The notes: generated by a model not told the origin, from the letters alone. A stretch of 64,000 nt of DNA from Alterileibacterium massiliense (GCF_900104645.1 NZ_FNWE01000002.1:511289-575288); one strand, 5' to 3'; numbered from the stretch's first letter, positions 52,564 through 62,788 are shown. Translations and numbers: made by a program.

Positions 52564-54417
52564 ATGCACCTTGCTCTATATAGATTAGAAAGACCTGAGA
52601 ATTTTGACCAAATAATAGGTCAGGAACATATAGTCAAAATTTTGAAAAATCAAATAAAGAAAGGGCAGGTAAGTCAGGCATATTTATTTACCGGAACAAG
52701 AGGCACAGGTAAAACTTCTACAGCCAGAATACTTGCAAAGGCTATAAATTGCACGGGAGAAGATATTCCATGTGGTAAGTGTACGAACTGTAAATCTATT
52801 AGAGATGGAGCTTTTATGGATGTAATAGAGCTTGACGCTGCCTCAAACAACGGAGTTGACGACCTAAGGGCTATAATTGACTCGGTTCAATATCCACCTG
52901 CAATGGGAAGGTATAAGGTATATATAATAGATGAAGTGCATATGTTGACGCCGGCAGCGGAAAATGCCTTTTTAAAGACACTTGAGGAGCCTCCTGAGTA
53001 TGCTATATTCATTCTTGCAACAACTGACCCAGAAAAGGTTAAATCGACAATCAAGTCGAGATGTATGACCTTGAATTTCAGGAGGGTTTCAGAAAAAGAC
53101 CTAGTCAAGGGAATGAAAAGGATATGCGAAAAATATGATGTTTCACCGAAAGAAGAAGCACTCAATACGATTGCAAGAAAGGCTGACGGCTCAGTTAGAG
53201 ATGCCCTCTCCATATTAGAGCAGTGCATAGAAACGGGAGAAAAGAATTTTACGGAGGAAGAGGTATATTATTATACTGAATCACTCGGTAGCGAATTTTA
53301 TCTTGAATTAACAGAAGCGGTAATAGATGGCGATATTTCATCTGCAATAGTCAAAATAAATGATATGCTTTTGGCAGGAAAAGATGCAAAAGAGATGCTT
53401 TCTGACTTTTTGACATATCTAAGGAATCTTTTGGTTGCAAAATGTACGAATAACGCTGAGGTTCTAATTGGAATTTCCTCTGAAAACATCGATAGGCTGA
53501 AAAATCAAGCGGATAAAATATCGACTGATGAAATTAAAAATTGGATAAAATATCTTTCAAAAAAGGTAAATCAAGCAAGGTATTCAAATATCCCTAGAAT
53601 TATTTTAGAAGTTGCCATAATAGATATGGTTGACAAAACAACGGAAGATATTGATGAAGATGAAAAAAAAGAAATCAGTGCAAGCAAGAAAAAATTAAAT
53701 ATAAAAAAAGACCTAGAAAATAAGATTAATACTAAAGAAAGAGTAGATGATAAAAAAACAAAAAATAGTAATAAAGTAAAAGACATAAATAAAACAAAGA
53801 TAATTAAAGATAAAGAAGCAAAAAAAGAAGTTAAAGAAGAAAATAGCAATAAAATAAAAGGAGAAGCAAATGGCAGCATAGAAAAGGAAAAAATAAAGTC
53901 TAACAAAGAAGAAATAGAAGATAAATCCAAGGAAGAATCAGAAACTTGTGAAATGGACTTTGACGAGATGTGGAATAAAGTCCTCGATGAAGTTGCAACG
54001 GGAGATATTGGTTTTAATGTGATAGTTGGTAGCAATAGTAAAATCACCGATTATAGGAATGGCGAAATAGTTCTAATGGTAAAACCTAGCAAGCTCTCTT
54101 TTGCTAAAACAAGCCAGAAAATGCTAGATGAGGCGGCTAAGAAGCTGTTTGGAAAAGATTCTTATTTTACACTAAAGTCAGGGGAAATTTCAGATAGTTC
54201 GTATGCTGGTATTAATTCTAATGATAAGAATACTGGGAGAAATACTAAAAAGCCACAAAATATATCTCCTAATGGAAAGAGTAGAAATAGCAGTGAAACT
54301 ACTGGTGAAAATATCGAAAAAACTGACAATATGAAGGATGACGATATAGATAAAACCTTAAACAATATAAGCGAGGCATTTGGGATTGAGCCGTCAAAGA
54401 TTGATATTCTTGGATAG
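52564..54417 (+). CDS. dnaX: DNA polymerase III subunit gamma/tau
   Basis: 617 residues. Clamp-loader ATPase: P-loop GTRGTGKT (44-51), zinc site CTGEDIPCGKCTNCKSI, Walker B YKVYIIDEVHML and sensor FILATTDPEKVKSTIKSRC. Domain III ends near residue 365; then come a Lys/Glu/Asn-rich linker (about 365-460) and a C-terminal tau-like domain. At codons 367-369 an A8G run (53663-53671) could allow a shorter gamma form. AAAGGAGG before the ATG. Order ffs-dnaX-ybaB-recR is common. Confidence 0.96.
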   Translation: MHLALYRLERPENFDQIIGQEHIVKILKNQIKKGQVSQAYLFTGTRGTGKTSTARILAKAINCTGEDIPCGKCTNCKSIRDGAFMDVIELDAASNNGVDDLRAIIDSVQYPPAMGRYKVYIIDEVHMLTPAAENAFLKTLEEPPEYAIFILATTDPEKVKSTIKSRCMTLNFRRVSEKDLVKGMKRICEKYDVSPKEEALNTIARKADGSVRDALSILEQCIETGEKNFTEEEVYYYTESLGSEFYLELTEAVIDGDISSAIVKINDMLLAGKDAKEMLSDFLTYLRNLLVAKCTNNAEVLIGISSENIDRLKNQADKISTDEIKNWIKYLSKKVNQARYSNIPRIILEVAIIDMVDKTTEDIDEDEKKEISASKKKLNIKKDLENKINTKERVDDKKTKNSNKVKDINKTKIIKDKEAKKEVKEENSNKIKGEANGSIEKEKIKSNKEEIEDKSKEESETCEMDFDEMWNKVLDEVATGDIGFNVIVGSNSKITDYRNGEIVLMVKPSKLSFAKTSQKMLDEAAKKLFGKDSYFTLKSGEISDSSYAGINSNDKNTGRNTKKPQNISPNGKSRNSSETTGENIEKTDNMKDDDIDKTLNNISEAFGIEPSKIDILG

Positions 54418-54515
54418 TTTAATCTTATTAAGTATAAAAAAGTTAAAATAATATTAGGCGAGGCAAATAATAAAAATAATATAATTGAAATAAAATTAGA
54501 ATTTAAGGAGGAAAA

Positions 54516-54866
54516 ATGGGAAAAGGAATGAGGGCTGGCAAGCGAAATAAGCCAAGTGCAGGAAATATGCAAAAACAGTTAAAACAGATGCAGGCTATGC
54601 AAAGAGAGATGGAGGAGGCTCAGGATAAGCTCGGTGAAAAAGAAGTCGAGGCAACCGCAGGCGGAGGAGCCGTATCAGCAAAAGTAAATGGAAATAAGGA
54701 GCTTGTATCACTTAAACTTGATAAAGATGTAATTGACCCAGAAGATAGCGAGATGCTTGAGGACTTAATCATAGCAGCTGTCAACGAAGCTATGAGGCAG
54801 GTTGATGAAATGGTTAACGATGAAATGGGAAAGATAACCGGAGGTTTTGGTATTCCCGGTCTATAA
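54516..54866 (+). CDS. ybaB: YbaB/EbfC family nucleoid-associated protein
   Basis: 116 residues; KQLKQMQAMQREMEEAQDKL and VEATAGGGAVSAKVNGNKEL are the family signature. A small DNA-binding dimer encoded between dnaX and recR in most bacteria. AAGGAGG before the ATG. Confidence 0.95.
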   Translation: MGKGMRAGKRNKPSAGNMQKQLKQMQAMQREMEEAQDKLGEKEVEATAGGGAVSAKVNGNKELVSLKLDKDVIDPEDSEMLEDLIIAAVNEAMRQVDEMVNDEMGKITGGFGIPGL

Positions 54867-54908
54867 AGCATAAATTATAAATTAATAATAAAGATAATAG
54901 AGGAAAAG

Positions 54909-55511
54909 ATGAGAGAATATCCAAAGACACTAAAAATAATGATTAATGAACTGTCAAAACTTCCGGGCATTGGTAAAAAAAGTGCGGAAAGACTTGCTTT
55001 TCATATACTCTCACTTACCGATAGAGAGGCTGAAAATCTTGCTGGTTCAATAATCGAGGCAAAGAAAAAATTGAACTATTGCTCTATCTGTGGCAATATA
55101 ACCGATAAAAATCCCTGCCTTATTTGCTCTGATGAAACTAGGGATAAAAAGGTAATTTGCGTTGTTGAATCTCCTCAAGATGTCGCAGCAATAGAAAAGA
55201 TAAGAGAATATGACGGTTTATATCATGTTTTACACGGTTCAATTTCTCCGGCTGGTGGGATTGGACCATCGGATATTAATCTAAAATCTTTGGTTGAAAG
55301 ACTGAGAGATAATCCGGATATTGAAGAGGTCATAGTAGCTACAAATCCTAACATTGAGGGAGAGGCAACGGCAATGTATATAGCCCGCTTGTTAAAACCG
55401 GCAGGAATCAAGGTAACTAGAATTGCTCATGGCATACCTGTTGGGGGAGACCTTGAATATGCTGATGAAGTCACTCTCCTTAAAGCTGTGGAAGGCAGAC
55501 GAGAGATATAA
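54909..55511 (+). CDS. recR: Recombination protein RecR
   Basis: 200 residues. Helix-hairpin-helix [17 protein letters not shown], zinc finger [18 protein letters not shown], Toprim domain with [15 protein letters not shown], and the Walker-B-like end. It acts with RecO in loading RecA at gaps. Only a weak site (agaggaaaag) precedes the ATG. Last gene before a terminator. Confidence 0.97.
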   Translation: MREYPKTLKIMINELSKLPGIGKKSAERLAFHILSLTDREAENLAGSIIEAKKKLNYCSICGNITDKNPCLICSDETRDKKVICVVESPQDVAAIEKIREYDGLYHVLHGSISPAGGIGPSDINLKSLVERLRDNPDIEEVIVATNPNIEGEATAMYIARLLKPAGIKVTRIAHGIPVGGDLEYADEVTLLKAVEGRREI

Positions 55512-55538
55512 GGACTTAATATTTTTTAAAAAATTTTG

Positions 55539-55571
55539 GCAAAAGATAAAATGTCTTTTGCTTTTTTATTT
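55539..55571 (+). terminator. Terminator after recR
   Basis: Stem GCAAAAGA/TCTTTTGC with a 7-nt loop, followed by TTTTTTATTT. The 433-bp gap 55512-55944 holds this, a promoter at 55716 and an A-rich 200-nt untranslated leader with no recognisable riboswitch. Confidence 0.85.
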
Positions 55572-55715
55572 CAGCAATTTTAAGCTTTATAACTTTGCAA
55601 AGTTTTTTGTTGTATTTCTTTGCTTTAAGCTATCTTTATAATTTAACGAGAAGCTATTGTACATTTGCCAGCTTTAATTTATCTTTAAAATTTGCTAAAT
55701 TTTTAAGATTTAAGG

Positions 55716-55744
55716 TTGACAGCATAATAGATAGGTGTTATAAT
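55716..55744 (+). promoter_or_regulatory. Promoter of the amino-acid ABC transporter operon
   Basis: TTGACA (55716-55721), 17 nt, TATAAT (55739-55744): full consensus, about 200 nt before the first gene. The long leader could carry control not recognised here. Confidence 0.88.
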
Positions 55745-55944
55745 TACAACATCACATTAACACTTTAACGCACTAAATCAAGAAAGCAAAGACTTTTACA
55801 AAAGTTTACAACCAATCACGAAGAAAGAGAAAATTAACAAAATGAAAACTTAGAAATAAAAACTAAAACTAAGAAATCGAAAAATAAGAAATAAGTAATT
55901 AAAAATTAAAATCAAAAATAAGGAAAATATTCGGAGGAGAAGAA

Positions 55945-56766
55945 ATGAATAGGAAATCAATTAGAAACAAAATTTTCATGGGAATAAGCTTATGTCTATT
56001 AATTTCTATAAGCATTATATTAACAGGCTGTGGTCAAGATAAATCTAAGTCAGACTGGGAGTATATTAAGGACAAGGGTACTTTGGTAGTAGGTCTTGAT
56101 GACACCTTTGCTCCTATGGGATTTAGAGATGAAAATGATGAGATAGTTGGCTTTGATATTGACCTAGCCAAGGCAGTTGGAGAAGAGCTTGGTATAAAGG
56201 TTGAATTTAAACCAATTGATTGGGATGCTAAAGATGGAGAATTAAAATCAAAGAAGATTGATTGCGTATGGAATGGTATGTCTTGGACTAAGGATAGAGA
56301 TAAAAGCATGAGCTTATCATATAAATATATGAATAATAAGATAATAGTAATGTCAGCAGATAATAATATCAATATTAAAGACTCTTCAGAGCTTTCTAAT
56401 TACAAGATAAGCACGCAAGCGGATTCATCTGCACTTGACGGTCTAAAGGCTGATAAGAATTATGACAAATTCAAAGATAATATCAAGGAATATAAGGATT
56501 ATGCAGCAGCTTATCTTGATATGAAAGCCGGAAGAGTGGATGTTATGGTTATTGACAAGGTTATGGGCGAGTACACTTATCCAGAGCTTAAGACTTCCGA
56601 TTACATATTTATGGACGATTTTTATGCAATTGGATTTAGAAAAGGCGATAAAGAGCTGACAGCTAAGGTTAATGAGGCTCTCAAAATGATTATGGACAAT
56701 GGCAAGGGAAAAGAAATATCACAGAAGTGGTTTAAAAATGATGATTCCTTTATAGTTAAGGAGTAA
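55945..56766 (+). CDS. Amino-acid ABC transporter, substrate-binding lipoprotein
   Basis: 273 residues. Lipoprotein signal with lipobox LTGC (lipidated Cys29), then a family 3 solute-binding domain: GTLVVGLDDTFAPMGFRDEN, VGFDIDLAKAVGEELGIKVE and the hinge region around DYAAAYLDMKAGRVDVMVID. It captures polar amino acids outside the membrane and delivers them to the permease encoded next. CGGAGGAG before the ATG. Substrate not predictable; cystine or glutamine types are related. Confidence 0.93.
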   Translation: MNRKSIRNKIFMGISLCLLISISIILTGCGQDKSKSDWEYIKDKGTLVVGLDDTFAPMGFRDENDEIVGFDIDLAKAVGEELGIKVEFKPIDWDAKDGELKSKKIDCVWNGMSWTKDRDKSMSLSYKYMNNKIIVMSADNNINIKDSSELSNYKISTQADSSALDGLKADKNYDKFKDNIKEYKDYAAAYLDMKAGRVDVMVIDKVMGEYTYPELKTSDYIFMDDFYAIGFRKGDKELTAKVNEALKMIMDNGKGKEISQKWFKNDDSFIVKE

Positions 56767-56769
56767 ATT

Positions 56770-57423
56770 ATGAACTATTTTTCAATTATACTGCCGTCTC
56801 TCCTTAGAGGGACGGTTATATCAATATCACTTTTTGCACTGACTTTGATTCTATCCTTGCCTCTTGGAATACCTATTGCTCTTGGAGAAAATAGCCGTAT
56901 CCCATTGATAAGGTGGATTTGCAAGGCGTATGTTTACATCTTTAGAGGCACTCCATTGATGTTACAGCTATTTTTCTTCTATTTCTTTTTTCCTATCTAT
57001 CTCAACATTAGATGGGAAGCATTTCCAACGGCGGTATTCACCTTTGTACTAAATTATGCTGCATATTTTGCAGAAATTTACCGGGGTGGAATAAAGAGCA
57101 TAGAAGTAGGGCAGTATGAAGCAGCTAAGTCATTAGGGCTTTCAAAAGTTCAGACATTTAAGGACATTGTATTACCGCAGATGACGAGGATAGTTCTTCC
57201 TCCTGTTTCAAATGAGGTCATAACCTTGGTAAAGGATACAGCTCTAGCCTCTGTTATAGCTTTGGCAGATTTGATGAAAGTTGCACAGGGAATAGTAAAT
57301 AGAGATGGAACACTTTATGCATATTTGATAGCGGCAGGCATATATCTAATATTTACATTTATAGCAACCCTTATTCTAAATAATATGGAGAAAAGATATT
57401 CCAGATATGAGGAGGTTATGTAA
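56770..57423 (+). CDS. Amino-acid ABC transporter, permease
   Basis: 217 residues with about five membrane helices of the His/Glu/Gln/Arg permease family. The EAA loop that contacts the ATPase reads [40 protein letters not shown] is typical of the N-terminal half. Starts 3 bp after the binding-protein gene and overlaps the ATPase gene by one base. Confidence 0.95.
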   Translation: MNYFSIILPSLLRGTVISISLFALTLILSLPLGIPIALGENSRIPLIRWICKAYVYIFRGTPLMLQLFFFYFFFPIYLNIRWEAFPTAVFTFVLNYAAYFAEIYRGGIKSIEVGQYEAAKSLGLSKVQTFKDIVLPQMTRIVLPPVSNEVITLVKDTALASVIALADLMKVAQGIVNRDGTLYAYLIAAGIYLIFTFIATLILNNMEKRYSRYEEVM

Positions 57424-58247
57424 TGGCAAATAAAATCCTCGAGATGAAGAATATATATAAAACATTTGAAAATTGCGAAGCACTTAATGATGTCTCTCTT
57501 TATGTAGAAAAAGGTGAAACTGTTGCGATAATTGGAGCTTCAGGCTCAGGGAAAAGCACCTTGCTTAGGTCAGTTAATGGACTGGTGAGAATTACAAAGG
57601 GAGAGATAGTTCTTGATGGAGAAGTAATTGCAAGTAGCAATGAGGATACCGAATTTAAAGGAATTAAAGGCGGAGCTATTAAACAAAAAAATGGAAGTAC
57701 AGAGGCGAAATATCTGCCTGATAATTTATTTAAAGAAGCTATATGCGAAACAGGAATGGTATTTCAGCATTTTAATCTATTCCCGCATATGACCTGCCTA
57801 GAAAATATCACATATGCACCGATTAAGGTTAAGAAGATACCAAAAGAAAAAGCAATAGAGAGAGGTTTATCCTTGCTTGAGATGGTAGGACTTAAAAATA
57901 AAAGAGAAGAATATCCAGCTAAGCTTTCCGGCGGTCAAAAACAGCGAATAGCAATTGCGAGAGCTCTCGCGATGGAGCCTGATATTATGCTCTTTGATGA
58001 GCCAACATCGGCACTTGACCCTGAAATTACAGGAGAAGTTCTTTCTGTAATGAAAAAACTAGCAGACCGAGATACAACCATGATTGTTGTAACGCACGAG
58101 ATGGGGTTTGCTAAAGAAGTAGCAGACAGGGTAATTTACATGGATAGCGGAAGGATAATAGAAGAAGGTAGTCCAGAGGAGATATTCTATAATCCAAAGA
58201 CAGATAGACTTAAGGCATTTCTGTCCGCAATGATTAAGACGAATTGA
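57423..58247 (+). CDS. Amino-acid ABC transporter, ATPase
   Basis: 274 residues, longer than the usual 240. Walker [11 protein letters not shown]-loop [13 protein letters not shown], signature LSGGQKQR, Walker [13 protein letters not shown] and switch His in [12 protein letters not shown]. The extra residues lie between Walker A and the Q-loop (about 65-105, [19 protein letters not shown]), an insertion that would sit on the surface. Completes the binding protein-permease-ATPase operon. Confidence 0.95.
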   Translation: MANKILEMKNIYKTFENCEALNDVSLYVEKGETVAIIGASGSGKSTLLRSVNGLVRITKGEIVLDGEVIASSNEDTEFKGIKGGAIKQKNGSTEAKYLPDNLFKEAICETGMVFQHFNLFPHMTCLENITYAPIKVKKIPKEKAIERGLSLLEMVGLKNKREEYPAKLSGGQKQRIAIARALAMEPDIMLFDEPTSALDPEITGEVLSVMKKLADRDTTMIVVTHEMGFAKEVADRVIYMDSGRIIEEGSPEEIFYNPKTDRLKAFLSAMIKTN

Positions 58248-58252
58248 TGAAC

Positions 58253-59146
58253 TTATAAATTCTTTACACCAGAGACTACATATTCAATAAATTTTTTATA
58301 TATACCGTTATACTGTTTATCCTTAGGATATACAATATAGTTGCTGAATTTAATCGGAGACTCAATTACGATAGCTTTAATTTTGCTATTCTGTGTTGAT
58401 ATAGCGGAAGATTCCGTTGCGATGGTTACACCGTAGTTATTTGCTATCATTTCATTTAATAATTCAATATCATTGGTAGTTTCAAATATTACATTGAAAT
58501 TTGCTCCGAGCTCTTTATAAACCTTTCTTACATCATTATAAATACTTGAACTTGAGTCAGCCATCAAAAGAGGAAGCTCAGAAAGCTCCTCAGCTTTGAT
58601 GGTTTTTTTATTTGCTAATCGATTGTCCTTATTGACTAATAAACATAGCTTTTCCTCAGAAAGAAATACATATTCATATTTACTAGACTTTTCTTCAGGT
58701 CTTATTTTGACTATTGCAAAGTCTAGCTCACCACTTTCAAGACCATAATAAGCGTCATAATTATCAGCCACTTTAATTGACATAAGCAAATTGGCATTTA
58801 TATTAAAAAAATCTGTAATAACTGAAGTAATTCCAACTTTATTGGCAAATGGGAAAACAGCAATCTTAATTATTTCCTTGTCTATATTGGTATTCTTATT
58901 AAAAGAAATCATTAGATTGTCAATTTCATCAACAATTTTTTGTGCATTAATGCAGAACTTTTTACCATCTTCAGTTAGCTTAACTCCGTGCTGATCTCTT
59001 ACAAATAGTTTTGTATCTAATTCTTGCTCAAGAGAATTTATTTGCTGTGAAATATTTGACTGTGTGATGAAAAGATTGTTTGCAGCCTTTGAAAAATTTT
59101 TCTCTTTTGCGATTTCAAGGGCATAATATATTTGCCTAAGTTCCAT
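58253..59146 (-). CDS. LysR family transcriptional regulator
   Basis: About 297 residues. N-terminal winged helix-turn-helix MELRQIYYALEIAKEKNFSK with AANNLFITQSNISQQINSLE, then the two-lobed ligand-binding domain. AAAGGAG fixes the start at ATG 59146 (minus strand). It is divergent from the M20 amidohydrolase gene with a 180-bp shared control region, the usual LysR layout, so it likely controls that gene and the carrier. The inducer is unknown. Confidence 0.93.
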   Translation of the reverse strand: MELRQIYYALEIAKEKNFSKAANNLFITQSNISQQINSLEQELDTKLFVRDQHGVKLTEDGKKFCINAQKIVDEIDNLMISFNKNTNIDKEIIKIAVFPFANKVGITSVITDFFNINANLLMSIKVADNYDAYYGLESGELDFAIVKIRPEEKSSKYEYVFLSEEKLCLLVNKDNRLANKKTIKAEELSELPLLMADSSSSIYNDVRKVYKELGANFNVIFETTNDIELLNEMIANNYGVTIATESSAISTQNSKIKAIVIESPIKFSNYIVYPKDKQYNGIYKKFIEYVVSGVKNL

Positions 59147-59327
59147 TAATACTCCTTTCATCAACTAATTCTAATAACTCACCAGATTTTTTGATATTAG
59201 TCAAAGTACTGATAATCATAATAACAAATAATTTCCCAAAGAAAAAGCCTTTATTTATAATCATTTTATAAGATAGATAAGGGTTAACTCGAGTTTCCTT
59301 TTGCTGTGTTACAGAAAGGAGATAATA

Positions 59328-60515
59328 ATGAATAAAGTTCTAAATGAAGCAATTTCAATATTTGATGATGTTGTTGAAATTAGGCGTGACATACATAGTC
59401 ACCCTGAGCAGGGAAATAAAGAATTTAGAACTTCAGCAATAATCAAAGAAAAACTTAATGAATATGGTGTTGATGAAATCCTTAGTCCGACTGAAACCGG
59501 AGTAATAGGAGTTATAAAAGGTAAAAAAGGAGAGGGTAAAACAGTTGGTTTAAGATGTGACATGGACGCATTACCTGTTGAAGAAGAAACAAATCTACCT
59601 TTTAAAAGTCAAGTCAAAGGAGAAATGCACGCCTGCGGTCATGATATGCATGTGGCAATGATGCTTGGTAATGCAAGAATTCTATGTAAAATGAGGGATA
59701 ATTTCACTGGAACTGTAAAGCTTATTTTTGAACCAAGTGAAGAAATACAGCCAGGAGGAGCTAGAAAGATTATTGATAGTGGCATGGTTGACGATGTAGA
59801 TGCATTTTTTGGACTTCATGTAAATCCAACAAAAAATGATGTAGGGAAAATATGCTTAAGAAAAGGCTCTACCGCGACATCAGCTGATGAGGTTTATATA
59901 AAAGTACATGGTAAATCCGGTCATGGTTCAACTCCACACAAGGCGAATGACGCGATTTTAGCCGCTTGTCAGCTAAATGTACTGCTTGGACAAATACAGT
60001 CAAGGAATATAGATCCTCTTGAAACCTGCATATTAACAGTAAATGTTATTGAAGGAGGAATAAAATCCAATGTAATTGCAGATACTTGTAATTTAATTGC
60101 AACGATAAGAGCTTATACGCAAGAAACAAGAGAGATTGCAATACAAAAAATTCATGACATATGCAGAGGAGTTGAAAAAATTTCGGGTTGTAAAGTCGAA
60201 GAAGATATTAGACTTGGATACGATGCGATGATTAATGACTCAAGGCTTGTTGAAATTATTTCAGATTATTACAAAAAAGAGCTTGGAGGAGATTTTTATA
60301 AAAAAATGGAAGAACCATTTGGCGGTAGCGAAGACTTTAGCTTTTTTTCTACCAAGACTGGAAAACCTGCAGTACTTATGTTCTTATCAGCAGGTCATGT
60401 CAAAGGTATGCCTGTATCAACACTCCATAGCCCTAATTGCACATTCGATGAAGAAGCAATGAAATATGGTATGGCAGCAATGACTAATGCTGCATTAGCT
60501 ATTTTAGAAAAGTGA
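59328..60515 (+). CDS. M20 family amidohydrolase (hippurate hydrolase/N-acyl-amino-acid type)
   Basis: About 395 residues. Metal-dependent amidase: VEIRRDIHSHPEQGNKEFRT, GLRCDMDALPVEEETNLPF, MHACGHDMHVAMMLGNARIL, EPSEEIQPGGARKIIDSG and the closing HSPNC motif give the di-metal ligands; the inner domain with HGKSGHGSTPHKANDAILA dimerises. The enzyme removes acyl groups from amino acids or cleaves small amides; the substrate is unknown. AAAGGAG places the start at ATG 59328. The carrier gene follows by 39 bp, suggesting uptake and cleavage of one compound. Confidence 0.92.
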   Translation: MNKVLNEAISIFDDVVEIRRDIHSHPEQGNKEFRTSAIIKEKLNEYGVDEILSPTETGVIGVIKGKKGEGKTVGLRCDMDALPVEEETNLPFKSQVKGEMHACGHDMHVAMMLGNARILCKMRDNFTGTVKLIFEPSEEIQPGGARKIIDSGMVDDVDAFFGLHVNPTKNDVGKICLRKGSTATSADEVYIKVHGKSGHGSTPHKANDAILAACQLNVLLGQIQSRNIDPLETCILTVNVIEGGIKSNVIADTCNLIATIRAYTQETREIAIQKIHDICRGVEKISGCKVEEDIRLGYDAMINDSRLVEIISDYYKKELGGDFYKKMEEPFGGSEDFSFFSTKTGKPAVLMFLSAGHVKGMPVSTLHSPNCTFDEEAMKYGMAAMTNAALAILEK

Positions 60516-60554
60516 ATTAAAATATAGATTTAAAAAAATTAAGGGAGGTTTGTA

Positions 60555-61766
60555 ATGGTAATGTATAATGCTTTTTTGGCACTAATAGTTGTTGCTATTG
60601 CATATGTAATAGGTGAATGGATTTCAGAAATTACACACGCATGGGTACCTTCGATACTTGTAACATCAATAATATTTTTAATAGGTTATTGGACAATTTT
60701 TCCTAATTCAATAGCTGAGGATTCTGGCTTAATTGACTTCGCTGGAAAAATTGCAGTACTTATGTTCATAACACATATTGGAACGGTAATAAGTTTAAAA
60801 CAGCTTATTGAACAATGGAAAACGGTAGTAATTTGTTTGGTTGGACTTCTTGGAATGGTTGCTCTATGCTGGTTTATCTGTCCTCTGTTAATAGATAAAA
60901 CCTTGATGATTGCAGGACTTCCACCTCTTACGGGTGGTGTTGTCGCAGCTCTAACAATGCAAAGTGCAGCTAAAGAAGCAGGACTTGAAACGGCTGCAGT
61001 CTTCGCAATAGCTATGTATTCAGTGCAGGGACTTGCTGGTTATCCAATTACAGCAGTTTGTCTTCATAAAGAAGGCAGAAAATTACTTAAAGAATGGCGT
61101 TCTGGAGAATTAAATCTTAGCCAAGAAGAAATTGATAAGATGAAAAGCGTTGGATTAACTGCAATAGCAAATGATAATGATATAAAGAAATTGTTACCAC
61201 CAGTACCAGAAAAATTTAATACACCTGTATTTATTATTGCTAAAGTTGCTTTTAGCGTCTGGCTATCAACGATTGTTGGGCAGATTATTCCTCAGGTTCC
61301 TACGATAGTATGGTGCTTAATTATTTCAGTAATTCTTACCAAAATTGGCATATTGGATACGAGTTCATTGTCTAGGGCAAATACATATACAATTTTTATG
61401 TTCGCTGCAATGCTAAGTGTATTCGCAGGATTGAAAAATTGTACCCCTAGTATGCTTTTATCAATTATCATTCCTATGATAATAATGATAGTTATAGGTG
61501 TTCTTGGTATGGGAATAGCAGCTTTTGTTATATCTAAAATACTCAAGATGAGCTTTCCGCTTGCATTTGCAAATGGTCTTACCGCACTTTATGGATTCCC
61601 ATGTGATGCGATAATAACTGAAAGCACTTGTAACGCACTGACTGAAGATCCAGATGAAAGAGGATATTTGATGAGCAAGATGTTCCCATCGATGGTCGTT
61701 GGAGGATTTGTTACAGTAACAATTACTTCTGTATTATTTGCAGGATATTTTGCAACACTTTTATAG
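60555..61766 (+). CDS. Multi-spanning membrane carrier, probably for the amidohydrolase substrate
   Basis: 403 residues, about 10-11 hydrophobic segments, no signal peptide, no ATP-binding motif, so a secondary carrier. Strings such as LPPLTGGVVAALTMQSAAKE and the second-half LTALYGFPCDAIITEST suggest an inverted-repeat fold like sodium/glutamate or related carriers, but I cannot place it in a family with certainty. A GGAGG site precedes ATG 60555. Context (LysR, M20 hydrolase) suggests import of an acyl amino acid or dipeptide-like compound. Confidence 0.65.
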   Translation: MVMYNAFLALIVVAIAYVIGEWISEITHAWVPSILVTSIIFLIGYWTIFPNSIAEDSGLIDFAGKIAVLMFITHIGTVISLKQLIEQWKTVVICLVGLLGMVALCWFICPLLIDKTLMIAGLPPLTGGVVAALTMQSAAKEAGLETAAVFAIAMYSVQGLAGYPITAVCLHKEGRKLLKEWRSGELNLSQEEIDKMKSVGLTAIANDNDIKKLLPPVPEKFNTPVFIIAKVAFSVWLSTIVGQIIPQVPTIVWCLIISVILTKIGILDTSSLSRANTYTIFMFAAMLSVFAGLKNCTPSMLLSIIIPMIIMIVIGVLGMGIAAFVISKILKMSFPLAFANGLTALYGFPCDAIITESTCNALTEDPDERGYLMSKMFPSMVVGGFVTVTITSVLFAGYFATLL

Positions 61767-61790
61767 ATTAAATAGTATTACTATTCATTA

Positions 61791-61832
61791 AAAAGATAGT
61801 GTCAGACTAATTAGGACTGGCACTATCTTTTC
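61791..61832. terminator. Bidirectional terminator between carrier gene and pdxS
   Basis: AAAAGATAGTG/CACTATCTTTT with inner CAG/CTG pairing forms a long stem with A-rich and T-rich flanks, so it can end transcription from both convergent sides. Confidence 0.85.
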
Positions 61833-61860
61833 ATTTATATTAAATTCTAATCTTATTTAA

Positions 61861-62736
61861 TTAAATTCCACGCTCTTCCATTATAATCTTAATCTCTTCC
61901 GGATTGATGCCTACCATTGCTTCACCTAGGTCCTCAGAAAGCTCAGCAATAATCTTAGGTTTATCATAATTTTCTACAGCCTTAACTATAGCATTTGCAC
62001 GCTTAGCTGGATCACCTGACTTGAAGATACCTGAACCTACGAATACACCTTCAGCTCCAAGCTGTACCATTAGAGCAGCGTCAGCAGGAGTAGCAACTCC
62101 GCCTGCAGAGAAATTAACTACTGGAAGTTTGCCATTGTCATGAACATATTTAAGGAGTTCATAAGGAACCTGCAAATTTTTTGATGCTTCAAATAGCTCA
62201 TCTTCTCTTAAAGTTGTGACCTTTCTCATCTGAGAGTTAATCATTCTCATATGCCTAACCGCTTGAACAACATCACCTGTTCCTGCTTCGCCTTTTGTCC
62301 TTATCATTGCCGCACCTTCAGCAATTCTTCTAAGAGCTTCACCTAGATCTCTTGCACCGCATACAAAAGGAGCTTTAAAAGCACTCTTATCAATATGATG
62401 CACATCATCTGCAGGAGAGAGCACCTCAGACTCGTCAATGCAGTCGATGTTTATAGCTTCGAGAATCTGAGCTTCTACAAAGTGACCGATACGGCATTTT
62501 GCCATAACAGGAATACTTACAGCGTCCTGTATTCCCTTTATCATCTTAGGATCACTCATTCTTGATACACCACCGCACGCCCTTATATCAGCAGGGATTC
62601 TCTCTAGTGCCATAACAGCCTTAGCACCAGCTTCCTCAGCGATTTTAGCCTGCTCAGGAGTTGTTACATCCATGATAACACCACCCATAAGTGCCTTGCC
62701 GATGTCCTTATTGAATTTATGCTTATCTCTATTCAT
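61861..62736 (-). CDS. pdxS: Pyridoxal 5'-phosphate synthase subunit PdxS
   Basis: 291 residues. Synthase subunit that joins ribose 5-phosphate, glyceraldehyde 3-phosphate and ammonia into [23 protein letters not shown], the phosphate-site string [17 protein letters not shown] and [20 protein letters not shown] are the family's most conserved parts. GGAGGT precedes the ATG on the minus strand. The glutaminase partner gene pdxT is usually adjacent; here a terminator and a convergent carrier gene follow instead. Divergent from the MocR-type gene. Confidence 0.97.
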   Translation of the reverse strand: MNRDKHKFNKDIGKALMGGVIMDVTTPEQAKIAEEAGAKAVMALERIPADIRACGGVSRMSDPKMIKGIQDAVSIPVMAKCRIGHFVEAQILEAINIDCIDESEVLSPADDVHHIDKSAFKAPFVCGARDLGEALRRIAEGAAMIRTKGEAGTGDVVQAVRHMRMINSQMRKVTTLREDELFEASKNLQVPYELLKYVHDNGKLPVVNFSAGGVATPADAALMVQLGAEGVFVGSGIFKSGDPAKRANAIVKAVENYDKPKIIAELSEDLGEAMVGINPEEIKIIMEERGI

Positions 62737-62788
62737 TGTAATTTATACCTCCTTACAAATTGAGTATTTACATTAATATAAATAAGAT

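Noticed and set aside
55745-55944. Riboswitch in the leader of the ABC transporter operon
   Set aside because: The leader is almost pure A-rich sequence without stable paired elements or a recognisable aptamer core.
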